Assembly (NCBI GenBank): GCA_004292855.1
Contig: RDXN01000054.1
Location: 1-64,000, forward strand
Source: Cytophagales bacterium
GTDB lineage: Bacteria > Bacteroidota > Bacteroidia > Cytophagales > Spirosomataceae
Reading direction: 5' to 3'
DNA: 64,000 nucleotides
How positions within the stretch are numbered: position 1 is the first letter of the stretch; every line of letters begins with the position of its first letter. The position numbers were made by a program, and so were the translations under genes. The notes under the pieces are model-generated. The model ran no database searches. It was not told the DNA's origin and saw only the letters and a program-made list of their open reading frames with translations. Below, piece by piece: positions 25,483 through 34,949 of the stretch.

Positions 25483-27927
25483 TCAGTTAACCCGCAGCAG
25501 GCGCACCGGCCCCAACAGGCCCGACGGCATGGCGGGCCACCGGCTTGCATCGAAGGGGCGGTAGGTAATGTCGACCATGTTGATATCGTAGAAGTGTTTC
25601 CAGTCCGGTTTCTGCGTGTCGCGCAGGCGCATGTAATTGGCCGAGAGATTCCAGACCGTAATTTCTAACTGATTGTCGGTCAATTTTAGAAATTTCGTTG
25701 GGAGTTCCAGTCGAAACGGGATGCTCCAAGCAGTGCCTACTGTCTGCCCATTGAGCCGCACCTCGGCTACCTCGCGAACGTCGCCCAGGTCGAGTTGGTA
25801 GGTTTGAGTAGGCTCCACCGGTTCGGCCAGATTAAAGGTGGTTTTGTACCGACCCTTGCCCCAAAAGTACGCTGCCGAGTCGGCTAGGGTTGTCCACGAA
25901 ACCAGATTGGACAACGATGCCGTTTGCGTCAGAGCAGGAACACCCTCGACAAACTGAAATTGCCAGGGTTCATACAGGGGCGTTACGGCAGGTATAGGTC
26001 CCAACTCGTTTTTCTGAGAGCTTGAGTGTCGAGTTTCACCTTTCTTGACCGTCAAAAAGCACGATGCCCCCGGCGGCAAATCGAGCCAAACGGCTCCGGC
26101 GTGTTGGGGCGGGATAGTGGTTTGGTCGGTAAGTGGTTCGTAACGACCAACAACTCCCGACGTGCCCAGCGTCACCCACCCCCTCTGAAATCGATTGTTC
26201 AAATTTGCCACAAAATACTGTGTGCCGGTGGCCCCCTTTTTTCGCATAAACGACAGTCCTCGTTCGGCCATCTCTTCGCGCCGGATGCCCAACTGGGCCA
26301 GTTTTGGCAGGTTTGCGTTGTAGATAACCCGAACGCCTAACCGGGTCAGTTGGGCCAGCCGTTGGCGGGTTTGTTCCGGGATAAACTCGGCAGGGGGCAC
26401 CAGAATCGCCCGATACTTACCCTTCCGGGCCGACGCGCCACCCACCGTAACCTCGCCCGACTTGCCCACCATAAGTCGGTGCAACAAACTGTCCGACACG
26501 TAATCGAACGAGTACCCCGCCAGTCGGAGCGAGTCGCAAAGTTTACCAAACGGCATGGGCAACAGCCACCGGTCGACGTGGTGAACCTCCAGCAAATGTA
26601 CCCCTCCTGCCGAAGGCGACCGCTTGCTCCACAAATCATGAATCGGGAAATACACCAGCAGGTCGTTGTCCGGCGTGGTGGCCTGTAAGCGTGTTTGGCA
26701 GCGTGTCACGTATTCGTTCAACAGGGGCAGGTGCGGCCAGTTGTGCGACGACGGGCCGTAGTTGGTCGAGGCATAGAAAAGCCATCCGGGCCACGCTTGG
26801 CCGGATGGGGGGCTGTAGGTGGTGCCGTGATAAAAAACGTGGTTGATACCTGCCGTAAATAACTCGTCAATTTGAGGTTTGATCTGCGATAAACTCACCT
26901 TGAAGTGGTTCGCCAGCCAGGTTGTGGTTTCGGAACTAACCAGCGGTTTGCCCAGCAAATGAGCCGCCGACGACGCGAATTTCATCGCCAGCGGATGGGG
27001 CGTACCAAAGCGATCTTCCTCATAATCGGGATCAACGCGCAAGCCGGGGATCGGAAATTGGCTGCTGCCGAACGACTCCGTTTCTGGAATGTCGGCCAGC
27101 GCGTAAAGGTCGATCAGGTTGCCGGGTGAGCCGTGGGCCTGATGGCGCGTGAGGTACCCCCGTTGCTTCGCCCAGCCTGTCCAGGTGGCCGTAAACTCGT
27201 CGCGCAACAAGTCGGACAGAGTTTCGTGGTAGTCGCGCCGGACAGCCTGAGCCGCCGGGGTTTGGGTCGAATCCAGAAAATCGGCCCGGCGGGTGAGCAG
27301 GTCGTAGCCTCGCCGTTTGCGAAACTGATCCCCAAAATTGGTGGTCCAATTGGCCCCGTATACCTCGTAGGAGTCGTTGTAAACGGCGCGGGGTTTTTGT
27401 GGGAGCCGGGTTAGCGTGGAGTCGAATCGGCGCAGATAGGTCTGCACCGACTGTTTGCTGAACGGGTCCAAAACAGGCCCGGCTCCCCCCGGCGCGGGTC
27501 GTTTTACCTGTTGTTTGGTGGGGGTCCCGACGAGTGAGCCGTTCTGAAGTTTCCACTGTTGGGCGACCATTTCGGGCGTCACGTTCGGCCCGCCAAACGG
27601 CCAGCCCGTGCCCGTGCTCAGGTCGACGCCCATGCCCAGCCGGTTGGCCTCACGAACGGTGTGGGCGAACACCGCCAGCCATCGGTTGCTCAAAAACGGG
27701 ATGAATTTGCTCTCCTCGCCCTTCACGCCGTAAATCGGGATCACGTGAACGCCCCCCAGCCCGGCCCCGGCCATCTGTTCAAGTTGGTGGGTAATATCGC
27801 GCTCGTTTACGGCACTGCCCATCCACCACCAATAGGTCCAGGGTTTGGCCGTAGTGGTTTGAGCAAGTGAGCGTTGCGAAATGAATAGGCTCGAAAGTAC
27901 CAGTGCGAGCAGGCAGAGGAACTTCAT
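25483..27927 (-). CDS. GH106-type glycoside hydrolase (alpha-L-rhamnosidase-like)
   Basis: 814 residues with a signal peptide (to SLAQ at about 23). The N-terminal half has the wording of GH106 enzymes: YWWWMGSAV, GLGGVHVIPIYGVKGEE, GMGVDLSTGTGWPFGGPNV, and later YHGTTYSPP. The C-terminal region (about 690-790) forms a beta-sandwich, probably carbohydrate-binding, with YKTTFNL, LGDVREVAEVRLNG and WSIPFRLEL. The expected substrate is alpha-L-rhamnosides in plant or microbial polysaccharides, acting in the periplasm or outside. No SusC/SusD pair is adjacent. The gene lies 9 nt upstream of nothing on its own strand; the next minus-strand gene ends 9 nt before its start. Confidence 0.85.
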   Translation of the reverse strand: MKFLCLLALVLSSLFISQRSLAQTTTAKPWTYWWWMGSAVNERDITHQLEQMAGAGLGGVHVIPIYGVKGEESKFIPFLSNRWLAVFAHTVREANRLGMGVDLSTGTGWPFGGPNVTPEMVAQQWKLQNGSLVGTPTKQQVKRPAPGGAGPVLDPFSKQSVQTYLRRFDSTLTRLPQKPRAVYNDSYEVYGANWTTNFGDQFRKRRGYDLLTRRADFLDSTQTPAAQAVRRDYHETLSDLLRDEFTATWTGWAKQRGYLTRHQAHGSPGNLIDLYALADIPETESFGSSQFPIPGLRVDPDYEEDRFGTPHPLAMKFASSAAHLLGKPLVSSETTTWLANHFKVSLSQIKPQIDELFTAGINHVFYHGTTYSPPSGQAWPGWLFYASTNYGPSSHNWPHLPLLNEYVTRCQTRLQATTPDNDLLVYFPIHDLWSKRSPSAGGVHLLEVHHVDRWLLPMPFGKLCDSLRLAGYSFDYVSDSLLHRLMVGKSGEVTVGGASARKGKYRAILVPPAEFIPEQTRQRLAQLTRLGVRVIYNANLPKLAQLGIRREEMAERGLSFMRKKGATGTQYFVANLNNRFQRGWVTLGTSGVVGRYEPLTDQTTIPPQHAGAVWLDLPPGASCFLTVKKGETRHSSSQKNELGPIPAVTPLYEPWQFQFVEGVPALTQTASLSNLVSWTTLADSAAYFWGKGRYKTTFNLAEPVEPTQTYQLDLGDVREVAEVRLNGQTVGTAWSIPFRLELPTKFLKLTDNQLEITVWNLSANYMRLRDTQKPDWKHFYDINMVDITYRPFDASRWPAMPSGLLGPVRLLRVN

Positions 27928-27936
27928 GCGATTCGG

Positions 27937-28251
27937 TTACGGTTTCGATCCATCAACCATTGTGGGCAACATTTTGGCCGTCACATAGAACGTCCCGAAC
28001 GGAACAAACGACAGCAACAGAGCCAGCAGCGTTTTGCGGATACTCCAGCCGTACTCAATTTTGGCCTGAACTACCTGCAACACATAAAGGATAAACAGTA
28101 CGCCGTGAATCATGCCTACATTCTGCACCAGCCAGGGCTTACCCCAGATGTGCTTGAGCGGTACGGCAATGAAAATCAGGACAATAAGTGACAGGCCTTC
28201 GAGCAGGGCGACCAGTTTGAGTCGACCCAGGCGGGTAGTGATGTATTCCAT
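27937..28251 (-). CDS. DUF3817 integral membrane protein
   Basis: 104 residues with three hydrophobic helices. It opens with RLGRLKLVALLEGLSLIVL and continues with PLKHIWGKPWLVQNVGMIHGVLFILYV, the typical DUF3817 (YdzA-like) sequence. Members are small membrane proteins of unknown role. It lies 8 nt after the membrane gene at 28260 on the same strand, and just upstream of the GH106 gene, so all three may be co-transcribed. Confidence 0.88.
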   Translation of the reverse strand: MEYITTRLGRLKLVALLEGLSLIVLIFIAVPLKHIWGKPWLVQNVGMIHGVLFILYVLQVVQAKIEYGWSIRKTLLALLLSFVPFGTFYVTAKMLPTMVDGSKP

Positions 28252-28259
28252 GAGTTGAA

Positions 28260-28724
28260 TTAGAACGGACGAAACAAAGGCCGTTGGGCCAACGGTGAAA
28301 ACGGCCAGGGAATAGCCACAAAAATAAGCAATGTGCCAACCAGAAAATACAATGCGACGGTCTGGTGTTTGAGTGCGTCGGTTTTGGCTCGTTTGCCCAT
28401 CGACGAGCCAATGGTGAACACCACCACCGCCACGAACATGAGCAGGAAGTGGATCAGCCCAAAAAACGTGATGTCGCTGTTGGCCAGAGCCGCGCGGGCA
28501 TTTTCCCGAAAATAGGTGGTAATGGGGCTTTTGAAATACAAGATGAAACCCAGTATGAGCTGTAGATGCACAAACGATGTACTCAGGCTGCGCAACGTAG
28601 TGTCTGTTCGGGTGTAAGGGCGACGCCCCACCCAGCCCGACAAACTAGCGGCCAATGTGAGTAACACAGTCAGCACGACAGCCCAACGAACCCAGGAGTG
28701 GGCCAAAAGAAGATAGGAATACAT
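28260..28724 (-). CDS. Unknown membrane protein with four to five helices
   Basis: 154 residues from the ATG at 28724, chosen over a TTG ten codons earlier. Hydrophobic helices lie at about 3-30, 48-65, 85-110 and 120-140. The first helix begins MYSYLLLAHSWVRW and the second region has STSFVHLQLILGFILYF; histidines in helices one, two, three and four (AHSWVRW, FVHLQ, LIHFLL, LKHQT) could bind heme as in small cytochrome b-like membrane proteins, but that is inference. It sits between holA and the DUF3817 gene on the same strand. Confidence 0.75.
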   Translation of the reverse strand: MYSYLLLAHSWVRWAVVLTVLLTLAASLSGWVGRRPYTRTDTTLRSLSTSFVHLQLILGFILYFKSPITTYFRENARAALANSDITFFGLIHFLLMFVAVVVFTIGSSMGKRAKTDALKHQTVALYFLVGTLLIFVAIPWPFSPLAQRPLFRPF

Positions 28725-28763
28725 ACAGTACGGTAACGTGAATGAGTTGGACAAAGATCTGCT

Positions 28764-29798
28764 TCAGTGCAACACATCAAACACCAACTCGCGCAGAATA
28801 TCGGCCTCGCTCATCGTGGGTGTGTCGATGCCCTTGCTGCGGGCGTCGGCTCGGCGGATGGCGTGGATGATGTCGGCGACTTTGGCAATGGGAAACGTGC
28901 GGGCGGCTTGTAGGTAATCTTTCACAAAAAACGGATTCACACCCAACACCGATGCCAGCCCTTTGTCGGATTGGTCGCGCGATGATTGAGTCAGTAGTAC
29001 CTTGGCAAAATAACCGTAAAGCTGCGCCAGAATCACCACCAACGGGTTGTCTTTGGGGTTACGACCCAGGTAATCGACAATGCGGTTGGCCTTCACCACA
29101 TCGCGACTGACGAGGGCCTTTTGTAGCTCAAATACGTTGTATTCGCGGCTGATGCCCACGAGCCGCTCCACGGTAGTGGCTGAAATCTCCTCGTTAATGC
29201 GCAGGTTGAGCAAGATTTTGTCGATCTCACCGGCCAGGCGTTTCAGGTCGTTACCAATGTTGTCGGCCAGGAGTTGACAGGCTTTGGGGCTGACCTTCGC
29301 GCCCTGCTTGTGGCAGTAGTCGGCAATCCAGTCGACGAGTTTGTTTTCGTAGAGTTTTTTGATGCCCAACAAAACGCCCTTATTGCCAAACGCCTTCACC
29401 CATGCTTTACGCTCATCGACACCAGATTTGCCGTCTTCTTTGTTAACGCACAGCATCAAAATAGTGCTGCTGAGGGGGTTGAGGGCGTAATCTTCGAGCA
29501 GTTGCTGATTGCTTTTGTCGTTCAACCCCGCTATCTGTTGAGCCTCTTTTACGAGCACCAACTGCCGTTCGGCCATGAACGGGTAACGTCGGGCGTAGTT
29601 GATCACGGTGCCCACGTCGGTGTCTTTCCCGAACAGAATGAACTGATTAAACCCTTTCTCCGCAACGGGAACGGCCACCTGTTCGAGTTGGTCGGCAATG
29701 ACGTCGAGGTAGTACGGTTCGTCGCTATGAATCAGATACACGGGCGACAGGCGTTTGTTACGGATTTCTTTCAGCAGGCTTTCTACGGCGGGAATCAT
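28764..29798 (-). CDS. holA: DNA polymerase III delta subunit
   Basis: 344 residues, the usual length for HolA. It begins with the delta-type clamp-loader N-terminus (LSPVYLIHSDEPYYLDVIADQL), carries a RYPFMAERQLVLVKEAQQ strand-helix pair and a C-terminal all-alpha collar with NPFFVKDYLQAARTF. The subunit opens the beta sliding clamp during loading in the pol III holoenzyme and lacks ATPase motifs, as here. Its neighbours are unrelated. The stop lies 39 nt before the start of the membrane gene at 28724. Confidence 0.93.
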   Translation of the reverse strand: MIPAVESLLKEIRNKRLSPVYLIHSDEPYYLDVIADQLEQVAVPVAEKGFNQFILFGKDTDVGTVINYARRYPFMAERQLVLVKEAQQIAGLNDKSNQQLLEDYALNPLSSTILMLCVNKEDGKSGVDERKAWVKAFGNKGVLLGIKKLYENKLVDWIADYCHKQGAKVSPKACQLLADNIGNDLKRLAGEIDKILLNLRINEEISATTVERLVGISREYNVFELQKALVSRDVVKANRIVDYLGRNPKDNPLVVILAQLYGYFAKVLLTQSSRDQSDKGLASVLGVNPFFVKDYLQAARTFPIAKVADIIHAIRRADARSKGIDTPTMSEADILRELVFDVLH

Positions 29799-29862
29799 TT
29801 CAGACAGCAGAGATCAATGAACAACGAACAGATAGCAAATGAGGGTACAAAGATAACGGCTA

Positions 29863-30465
29863 TCAAACGGATTGCCCCGCAACATGCTCCACAAGCTCAG
29901 GCCAGAACCGCCGGAAAGCCGCTTCGAACTCGTCGTAATACGCTTGTAAATCCAGCACTGCCGTGTCGAGTCCCGACGGGAACGAGGTCCGGCGGGCAAC
30001 CCCCCGCAACGACCGCTCGACACCCTCAAACGTGGCGTAATACGGTATCCAGTTGTGCAAAATCATGGCCGCAAGCATCCGCCGAGCCGGTTCGGGGTAT
30101 ACCGTTTCGTGTTGCCGAAGCGTCTCGTAATAATACGGAGTGAATTCGTCCAGATTGCGCCCGGTTAGTTCGGTGAAGTTTCGGGCCAGAAAATGGTCGA
30201 AGAAAATGTCGACGGCCACGCCCGCGTATTTGTGGCAGCGCGGGTGCAGACGGTCGCGCACGAGGTCAACGTCGGGGTGGGCGTCGGTGAAGGCGTCGAT
30301 GGCGCGGTGAACCCGGATGCCCGTTACGACCCCTGCGGGCAGCGCATGGCGTGGGTTGGCCGGGTCGCCCTTCACGAAGTCCCCCAGGTAATTGCCGACC
30401 ATTAACTCGTCGGTGAGGGTCGAGTTGGGAACGGTGGAGAGGTAGCCGTGCGCGAGCAGGTTCAT
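29863..30465 (-). CDS. Acyl carrier protein phosphodiesterase (AcpH/DUF479 family)
   Basis: 200 residues starting MNLLAHGYLS, the family's typical opening. Metal-binding residues of the HD-like fold are visible: GNYLGDFVKG, HRAIDAFTDAHPDV, and VAVDIFFDHFLARNF. AcpH removes the 4'-phosphopantetheine arm from holo-ACP. Its ATG overlaps the stop of the dCMP deaminase gene by 4 nt, so the two are translationally coupled, though no functional link is obvious. Confidence 0.88.
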   Translation of the reverse strand: MNLLAHGYLSTVPNSTLTDELMVGNYLGDFVKGDPANPRHALPAGVVTGIRVHRAIDAFTDAHPDVDLVRDRLHPRCHKYAGVAVDIFFDHFLARNFTELTGRNLDEFTPYYYETLRQHETVYPEPARRMLAAMILHNWIPYYATFEGVERSLRGVARRTSFPSGLDTAVLDLQAYYDEFEAAFRRFWPELVEHVAGQSV

Positions 30466-30965
30466 ACGCGCCGGGCAAGGGGTGGGTCCGACACCAACGA
30501 AAAACCATCACCGGGGGCGTACTCATCGACCTGAACACCAAACCGACGCAAAAAATCGACGCCCTCGTCGGTGCCAATGCCCTTATACTGAGCGTAGGAA
30601 TGCAGAAAAATAACCCGTTCGATTTTCATGCTGTAGATAATCCGGGCGCAGGCGATACAGGGCGAAAGCGTCACGTAGAGGGTGGACCCGGCAATGTCGG
30701 AGCCGTTTTTGGCGGCATACAAAATGGCGTTCTGCTCAGCGTGGAGTGCTAACGAGCACGAACCTTTCGAGTCGCGGGGGCAGCCTAGGTCAGGAAATTC
30801 ATCGTCGCAGTTGTGGGTTCCGGCGGGCGGGCCGTTGTAGCCGATAGAGATAATGCGCGTTTCTTTAGTCAGCACGGCTCCCACCTGCGCCTTGATGCAG
30901 TGAGAGCGTTTGGCCAGATTCACGGCCAATTCCATAAAAATATCGTCGAAGTGAGGGCGGGGCAT
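30462..30965 (-). CDS. dCMP deaminase family protein
   Basis: 167 residues. The zinc site of cytidine/deoxycytidylate deaminases is complete: HAE (H75, E77) and PCxxC (C103, C106). The additional early Cys/His segment SIGYNGPPAGTHNCDDEF and GCPRDSKGSCSLALHAE matches bacterial ComEB/dCMP deaminases. It makes dUMP from dCMP for thymidylate synthesis. The 4-nt overlap with the AcpH gene downstream indicates an operon. The C-terminal tail (about 150-167) is not conserved-looking. Confidence 0.93.
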   Translation of the reverse strand: MPRPHFDDIFMELAVNLAKRSHCIKAQVGAVLTKETRIISIGYNGPPAGTHNCDDEFPDLGCPRDSKGSCSLALHAEQNAILYAAKNGSDIAGSTLYVTLSPCIACARIIYSMKIERVIFLHSYAQYKGIGTDEGVDFLRRFGVQVDEYAPGDGFSLVSDPPLARRV

Positions 30966-31025
30966 GTTGTTTGGAAAGGACTAACGGGCGGTCCGACGGG
31001 TCGGGTTAAACCGGATACTAGTGCA

Positions 31026-31078
31026 TGCTATCGTTCAAATAAAACGAGAATCCTGTTCAATCCCGTCAATCCTGTCTA
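31026..31078. repeat. Short intergenic direct repeat, family B
   Basis: The units AATCCTGTTC, AATCCCGTC and AATCCTGTCTAATTC follow one another with a period of about 12 bases in the gap between the dCMP deaminase start and the ABC1 kinase stop. The wording is similar to the arms of the element at 52769-52945. Confidence 0.5.
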
Positions 31079-32395
31079 ATTCTTTTTCCCCCGCAGCCAG
31101 TCCGGCTTATTCGTTACCACCTCGGCCTTCAATTCGTTGAGCAAGGCGTACAGGCCGTAGTAGGTCCGGTTTACGTACAAACCGTCCTGCGAACCCCGCA
31201 CGACTTTAGACGAGCGTAGTTCTTCCAATTTCGACAGCTCGTCGGCGAAGGCATATACCTTATTAAAGTATTCGTCGTTGCCGAAATCAAACGTATCTAC
31301 AGCAAAGGGCTCGCCCAGCATGTGAATCATCTGCACGAACAGATCAGAGAAAAATTTGCGGTCTTTAAGTGAATCCGAAACGTGCAGGAATTCAAGGTTT
31401 TCGAAAATCTGCTGCGTTAAGGCCTCATCCTGAAGTGTATCGGGGTTGATAAGCCGGAAATAGTTGTCGTAATAATAGTCCGGGATCACCTTCACGCAAC
31501 CGAAGTCGATCACGCCCATTGTACCGTCGGCGCGCATCAGGAAATTGCCGGGGTGCGGGTCAGCGTGGACCTGCCGGAGGGTGTGAATCTGGTGGTCGTA
31601 GAAGTTCCACAACAACTGCCCAATGCGGTTGCGGACAGCCTGCGACGGGTTTGTTTCCAGAAATTCTTTCAGGTGCAATCCTTCCAGCCAATCCATCGTC
31701 AGAATCCGCTTGCTCGACAGTTCGCGGTAGTATTTCGGGAAAATCAGCCCCTCGATGTGCTTGCAGGCCTCCGAAATCTCAACCGACCGCCGAAGTTCCA
31801 GTTCGTAATCGGTCTCTTCGAGCAACTTGCTTTCAACCTCACCCATGTAGCGGTCAATTTGCCGCTCGTCGAGGTTCAGGAGCCGAACGGCAAGGGGTTT
31901 AGCGATCTTTAAATCCGACGTAACCGACTCAGCCACACCGGGGTACTGAATTTTTACGGCCAGCTTTTTGCCGTCTTTCCAGGCCTGATGCACCTGCCCG
32001 ATACTGGCCGCGTTCATCGAATTAATGTCGAACTTATCGAACAACTGCGAGGGCGATTGCCCAAAGTAGGTCCGAAACGTTTTCACCACGAGCGGCCCCG
32101 ACAGCGGGGGAGCCGAATACTGCGACATGGCAAACTTCGAGCTGTAGGCCGTTGGCAACAAGCCTCGATCCATACTGAGCATCTGCGCCATTTTCAGGGC
32201 CGACCCTTTCAACTCGCTCAGGGCACCGTAAATATCGGCGGCATTGTCCTGATGCAACTCATCCCGCGACAGCTCTGGGTTCACCAGTTTCTTGCTGTAA
32301 TGCTTGATGTAATTGCCGCCAACTTTTATGCCTGCCTTCACAAACTGCCCGGCGCGGGCAACTTTGGTCGTAGGAATCGAGGTTTGTTCTTTCAT
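31076..32395 (-). CDS. ABC1/ADCK (UbiB-like) atypical kinase
   Basis: 439 residues. Motifs of the ABC1 kinase-like family are clear: the KxGQ-type helix LKGSALKMAQMLSMD (near 60-75), an alanine-rich loop NAASIGQVHQA (about 128-138) in place of the P-loop, the AVKIQYPG lysine (about 146), and the catalytic segment HADPHPGNFLM plus VIDFGCVK (about 281-305). In this family the ATPase supports lipid or quinone metabolism. With the menaquinone gene menD nearby a link to quinone biology is tempting but not shown. Overlaps the TetR gene by 4 nt, so they form an operon. Confidence 0.9.
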   Translation of the reverse strand: MKEQTSIPTTKVARAGQFVKAGIKVGGNYIKHYSKKLVNPELSRDELHQDNAADIYGALSELKGSALKMAQMLSMDRGLLPTAYSSKFAMSQYSAPPLSGPLVVKTFRTYFGQSPSQLFDKFDINSMNAASIGQVHQAWKDGKKLAVKIQYPGVAESVTSDLKIAKPLAVRLLNLDERQIDRYMGEVESKLLEETDYELELRRSVEISEACKHIEGLIFPKYYRELSSKRILTMDWLEGLHLKEFLETNPSQAVRNRIGQLLWNFYDHQIHTLRQVHADPHPGNFLMRADGTMGVIDFGCVKVIPDYYYDNYFRLINPDTLQDEALTQQIFENLEFLHVSDSLKDRKFFSDLFVQMIHMLGEPFAVDTFDFGNDEYFNKVYAFADELSKLEELRSSKVVRGSQDGLYVNRTYYGLYALLNELKAEVVTNKPDWLRGKKN

Positions 32396-33120
32396 TTAGT
32401 TTGGTAGATGAATTTAGCTAGGTCGAAAACCGAGTCGAGGGGGGAGCGACCAATGAGGTCGAACGCTGTGTTGACTGATTTTTCGATGGCCGTGTCGGTT
32501 TGTTCGAAGCCCTTGCTCACGTCTTTCACCCAGAAATCGAGGATGTAAAGCGTTTGGAGCCACAGGGCGTCGGGATAGCGTTTGGTCAGGAAGGGGCGTT
32601 GCTCTACCTCGCGGCTTTCGCGACCCTCGGCCAACAGGTCTTTAGCAAAGTCGAAAAACGCATCTTTGAACGGATGCAGCGTTCGGTTGCCTCCGCCCAT
32701 CGAGCCACCGCGCGAGCGCATGCGAGCCATTGCCACGCGCGACATAGGTCGGGCACCCATCCCTGCGGGGGCGATGGGGTTGCCGCCTTCGCCAAGTTGT
32801 CCGCGAACCCGTCCGTAGCTGTACACCACAAAACTGCGCTGGGCTTTCAGGATCTCGATCCAGGTGTAGTAGAATGCCAGTAGCTTTTCGCGAACCGAGT
32901 AGGTCTGGTAGGTTTCGTCGGCTTCAACGGTTTGTTTGGCGTTCTGAAAGAAGTCCAGCCAAATGTCGGCCTCAATGGCATCGAACGACGAGTAATAGGT
33001 ATAAAACTCGGCTTCAGGTAACTTCAATTTCTTGGCGAAGTGATAAACGGAGGGCGGTTGCTGACCATTGTCGAGCACATACTCGGTGTAGGCTTTACGA
33101 ATTTTTTCGAGCGTTTCCAT
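32392..33120 (-). CDS. TetR-like regulator paired with the ABC1 kinase
   Basis: 242 residues. The N-terminal 50 residues look like a TetR helix-turn-helix (EKIRKAYTEYVLDNGQQPPSVYHFAKKLKLPEAEFYTYYSSF), although somewhat diverged, and the rest is mostly alpha-helical as in TetR ligand-binding domains. A Gly/Met/Arg-rich stretch (about 112-148, ARPMSRVAMARMRSRGG) interrupts it and looks like a disordered insert. It overlaps the ABC1 gene by 4 nt and is divergent from menD with 42 nt between the starts, so it may regulate itself, the kinase, or menD. Confidence 0.75.
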   Translation of the reverse strand: METLEKIRKAYTEYVLDNGQQPPSVYHFAKKLKLPEAEFYTYYSSFDAIEADIWLDFFQNAKQTVEADETYQTYSVREKLLAFYYTWIEILKAQRSFVVYSYGRVRGQLGEGGNPIAPAGMGARPMSRVAMARMRSRGGSMGGGNRTLHPFKDAFFDFAKDLLAEGRESREVEQRPFLTKRYPDALWLQTLYILDFWVKDVSKGFEQTDTAIEKSVNTAFDLIGRSPLDSVFDLAKFIYQTK

Positions 33121-33162
33121 ATAATTAGGGAACGGGCTGTATAGGTAAAAAGTTTGTGAAAT

Positions 33163-34905
33163 ATGCCTATTCTTCAGCCCATCGTTACCATCGCCGAACT
33201 ACTGTATCGCAAAGGAATTACTGATGTTGTGATCTCACCCGGTTCACGCTCGGCCCCGCTTACGTTGGCCGTGGCCCGGCACCCCCGGTTGCGTACGCGC
33301 GTCGTGGCCGACGAACGGTCTGCCGGTTTTGTGGCCCTGGGCATGGCCATGCAGTCGCGCCGAACGGTGGCGGTAATTTGTACGTCGGGCAGTGCGGTGT
33401 ATAACCTGGCTCCGGCGGTGGTTGAAGCGTTTTTCAACGAGGTTCCCCTGCTGATCCTCACCGCCGACCGACCCCACGAGTGGCTGCATCAGCAAGACGG
33501 GCAAACGATGGTGCAGGCGGGTGTGTTCGGCCCCCACGTGAAGCGCAGTTTCGACCTTCCCGCCGACTATACCCACCCCGACGCCCGTTGGTTCATCGAA
33601 CGGACCATGAACGAAGCCGTAAACCTGAACACGTTGGAACCCAAAGGTCCGGTCCATGTGAACGTGCCTCTGCGCGAGCCGTTCTACCCCACAGAGGGCG
33701 AAGAGATGGCGTTTGAGCCGGTGCGCGTAATCGACGCCCTGCCCGTCATGCAGCAGTTGCCGAATGAGGTGTGGCATCGACTTTTGGATGATTGGGACAG
33801 CGCGGAACGCAAACTCATTGCCGTAGGGCAGGTACCTTATGACCCGACTTTGTTAGCCGTACTGAACAAAATTAGCGAGGAATTGGGCGTGCCGGTGTTG
33901 GGCGAACTACTGGGTAATATTGGGCATAACAATCTGTTTATCAGTCACACCGATACGCTATTGGCCAGTCCCGACGAGACCTTGCTGGAAAGCCTGCGGC
34001 CCGATTTGCTCATTACGTTTGGTGGTTCGTTCCTGACGCGCAACCTCAAAACGTTCTTTAGAAAGTACTCTGCAAAACAACATTGGCACATCAGCCCCAC
34101 TATCGACCGCGTTACGGACCCGTTCCGCTCGCTGACGACCCTCGTGCCGATGGCCCCGTTGCCGTTTTTTGAAAAACTCTTTGCCGACATTGATTACCAA
34201 CGCTTCCGGCAGGGCGACGACGACAGCGACGAGTCGTTCGATTACCGCGAACGTTGGCAACAATCCGACCGGCAAGCCACCCGGATTGTGCATCAAGCCC
34301 TGGCTGATTCAGCCTTCACGGACTGGACCGCAACCCAAGCCATAATGGACGCGCTGCCCGTAAACTCGGTGCTGCATTTGGCTAACAGCATGCCCGTACG
34401 CTACGCTAATCTCTGCGGCCTGCCCGAAGACCGGCGCGTGGCGGTTTCTGCCAACCGGGGGGTGAGCGGCATCGACGGGTGTTTGAGTACGGCCGTGGGC
34501 GCGGCCCTGCAAACCGACCGACTCGTGACGGTACTAATTGGCGACGTCGCGTTTTTCTACGACCGCAACGCCCTCTGGCACGCGCAATTGCCCCAAAACC
34601 TGCGGATTGTGTTGCTCAACAACCACGCGGGCCACATTTTCCGCATCATCGACGGCCCCAACCGCCAACCCGAACTGTCCGAATTTTTCGAGACCGAGCA
34701 ACCCCTAACCGGCCAACGCACCGCCGAAGATGCTCAAATTGGGTATCGTTTTGCGGATGACGAAGCGAGTTTGGAAACAGCGTTGAGAGGCATTTTTGAT
34801 AGCTCAGAGCGGGCTGTTTTGCTAGAGATAAAAACCGATAAGTTGGTGAATGAGCGTGAGTTTGGGCGGTATAAGGCGCGGGTGAGGGAAGTCCGGGCGA
34901 TTTGA
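33163..34905 (+). CDS. menD: 2-succinyl-5-enolpyruvyl-6-hydroxy-3-cyclohexene-1-carboxylate synthase
   Basis: 580 residues, the expected MenD length. Features: VVISPGSRSAPLTLAVARHP (about 20-39) and the ThDP-enzyme Glu region (ADERSAGFVALGMA), a RPHEWLHQQDGQTMVQ segment, and the thiamine-diphosphate/metal motif LIGDVAFFYDRNALWH with NNHAGHIFRII near 460-495. The enzyme makes SEPHCHC from isochorismate and 2-oxoglutarate in menaquinone synthesis. Other men genes are not in the window. It is the start of a plus-strand run; the toxin-antitoxin pair follows 44 nt later. Confidence 0.96.
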   Translation: MPILQPIVTIAELLYRKGITDVVISPGSRSAPLTLAVARHPRLRTRVVADERSAGFVALGMAMQSRRTVAVICTSGSAVYNLAPAVVEAFFNEVPLLILTADRPHEWLHQQDGQTMVQAGVFGPHVKRSFDLPADYTHPDARWFIERTMNEAVNLNTLEPKGPVHVNVPLREPFYPTEGEEMAFEPVRVIDALPVMQQLPNEVWHRLLDDWDSAERKLIAVGQVPYDPTLLAVLNKISEELGVPVLGELLGNIGHNNLFISHTDTLLASPDETLLESLRPDLLITFGGSFLTRNLKTFFRKYSAKQHWHISPTIDRVTDPFRSLTTLVPMAPLPFFEKLFADIDYQRFRQGDDDSDESFDYRERWQQSDRQATRIVHQALADSAFTDWTATQAIMDALPVNSVLHLANSMPVRYANLCGLPEDRRVAVSANRGVSGIDGCLSTAVGAALQTDRLVTVLIGDVAFFYDRNALWHAQLPQNLRIVLLNNHAGHIFRIIDGPNRQPELSEFFETEQPLTGQRTAEDAQIGYRFADDEASLETALRGIFDSSERAVLLEIKTDKLVNEREFGRYKARVREVRAI

Positions 34906-34949
34906 TTGTTGGTAAATTGTTTATCTTGCATAACGTTCAAAATTAAATC

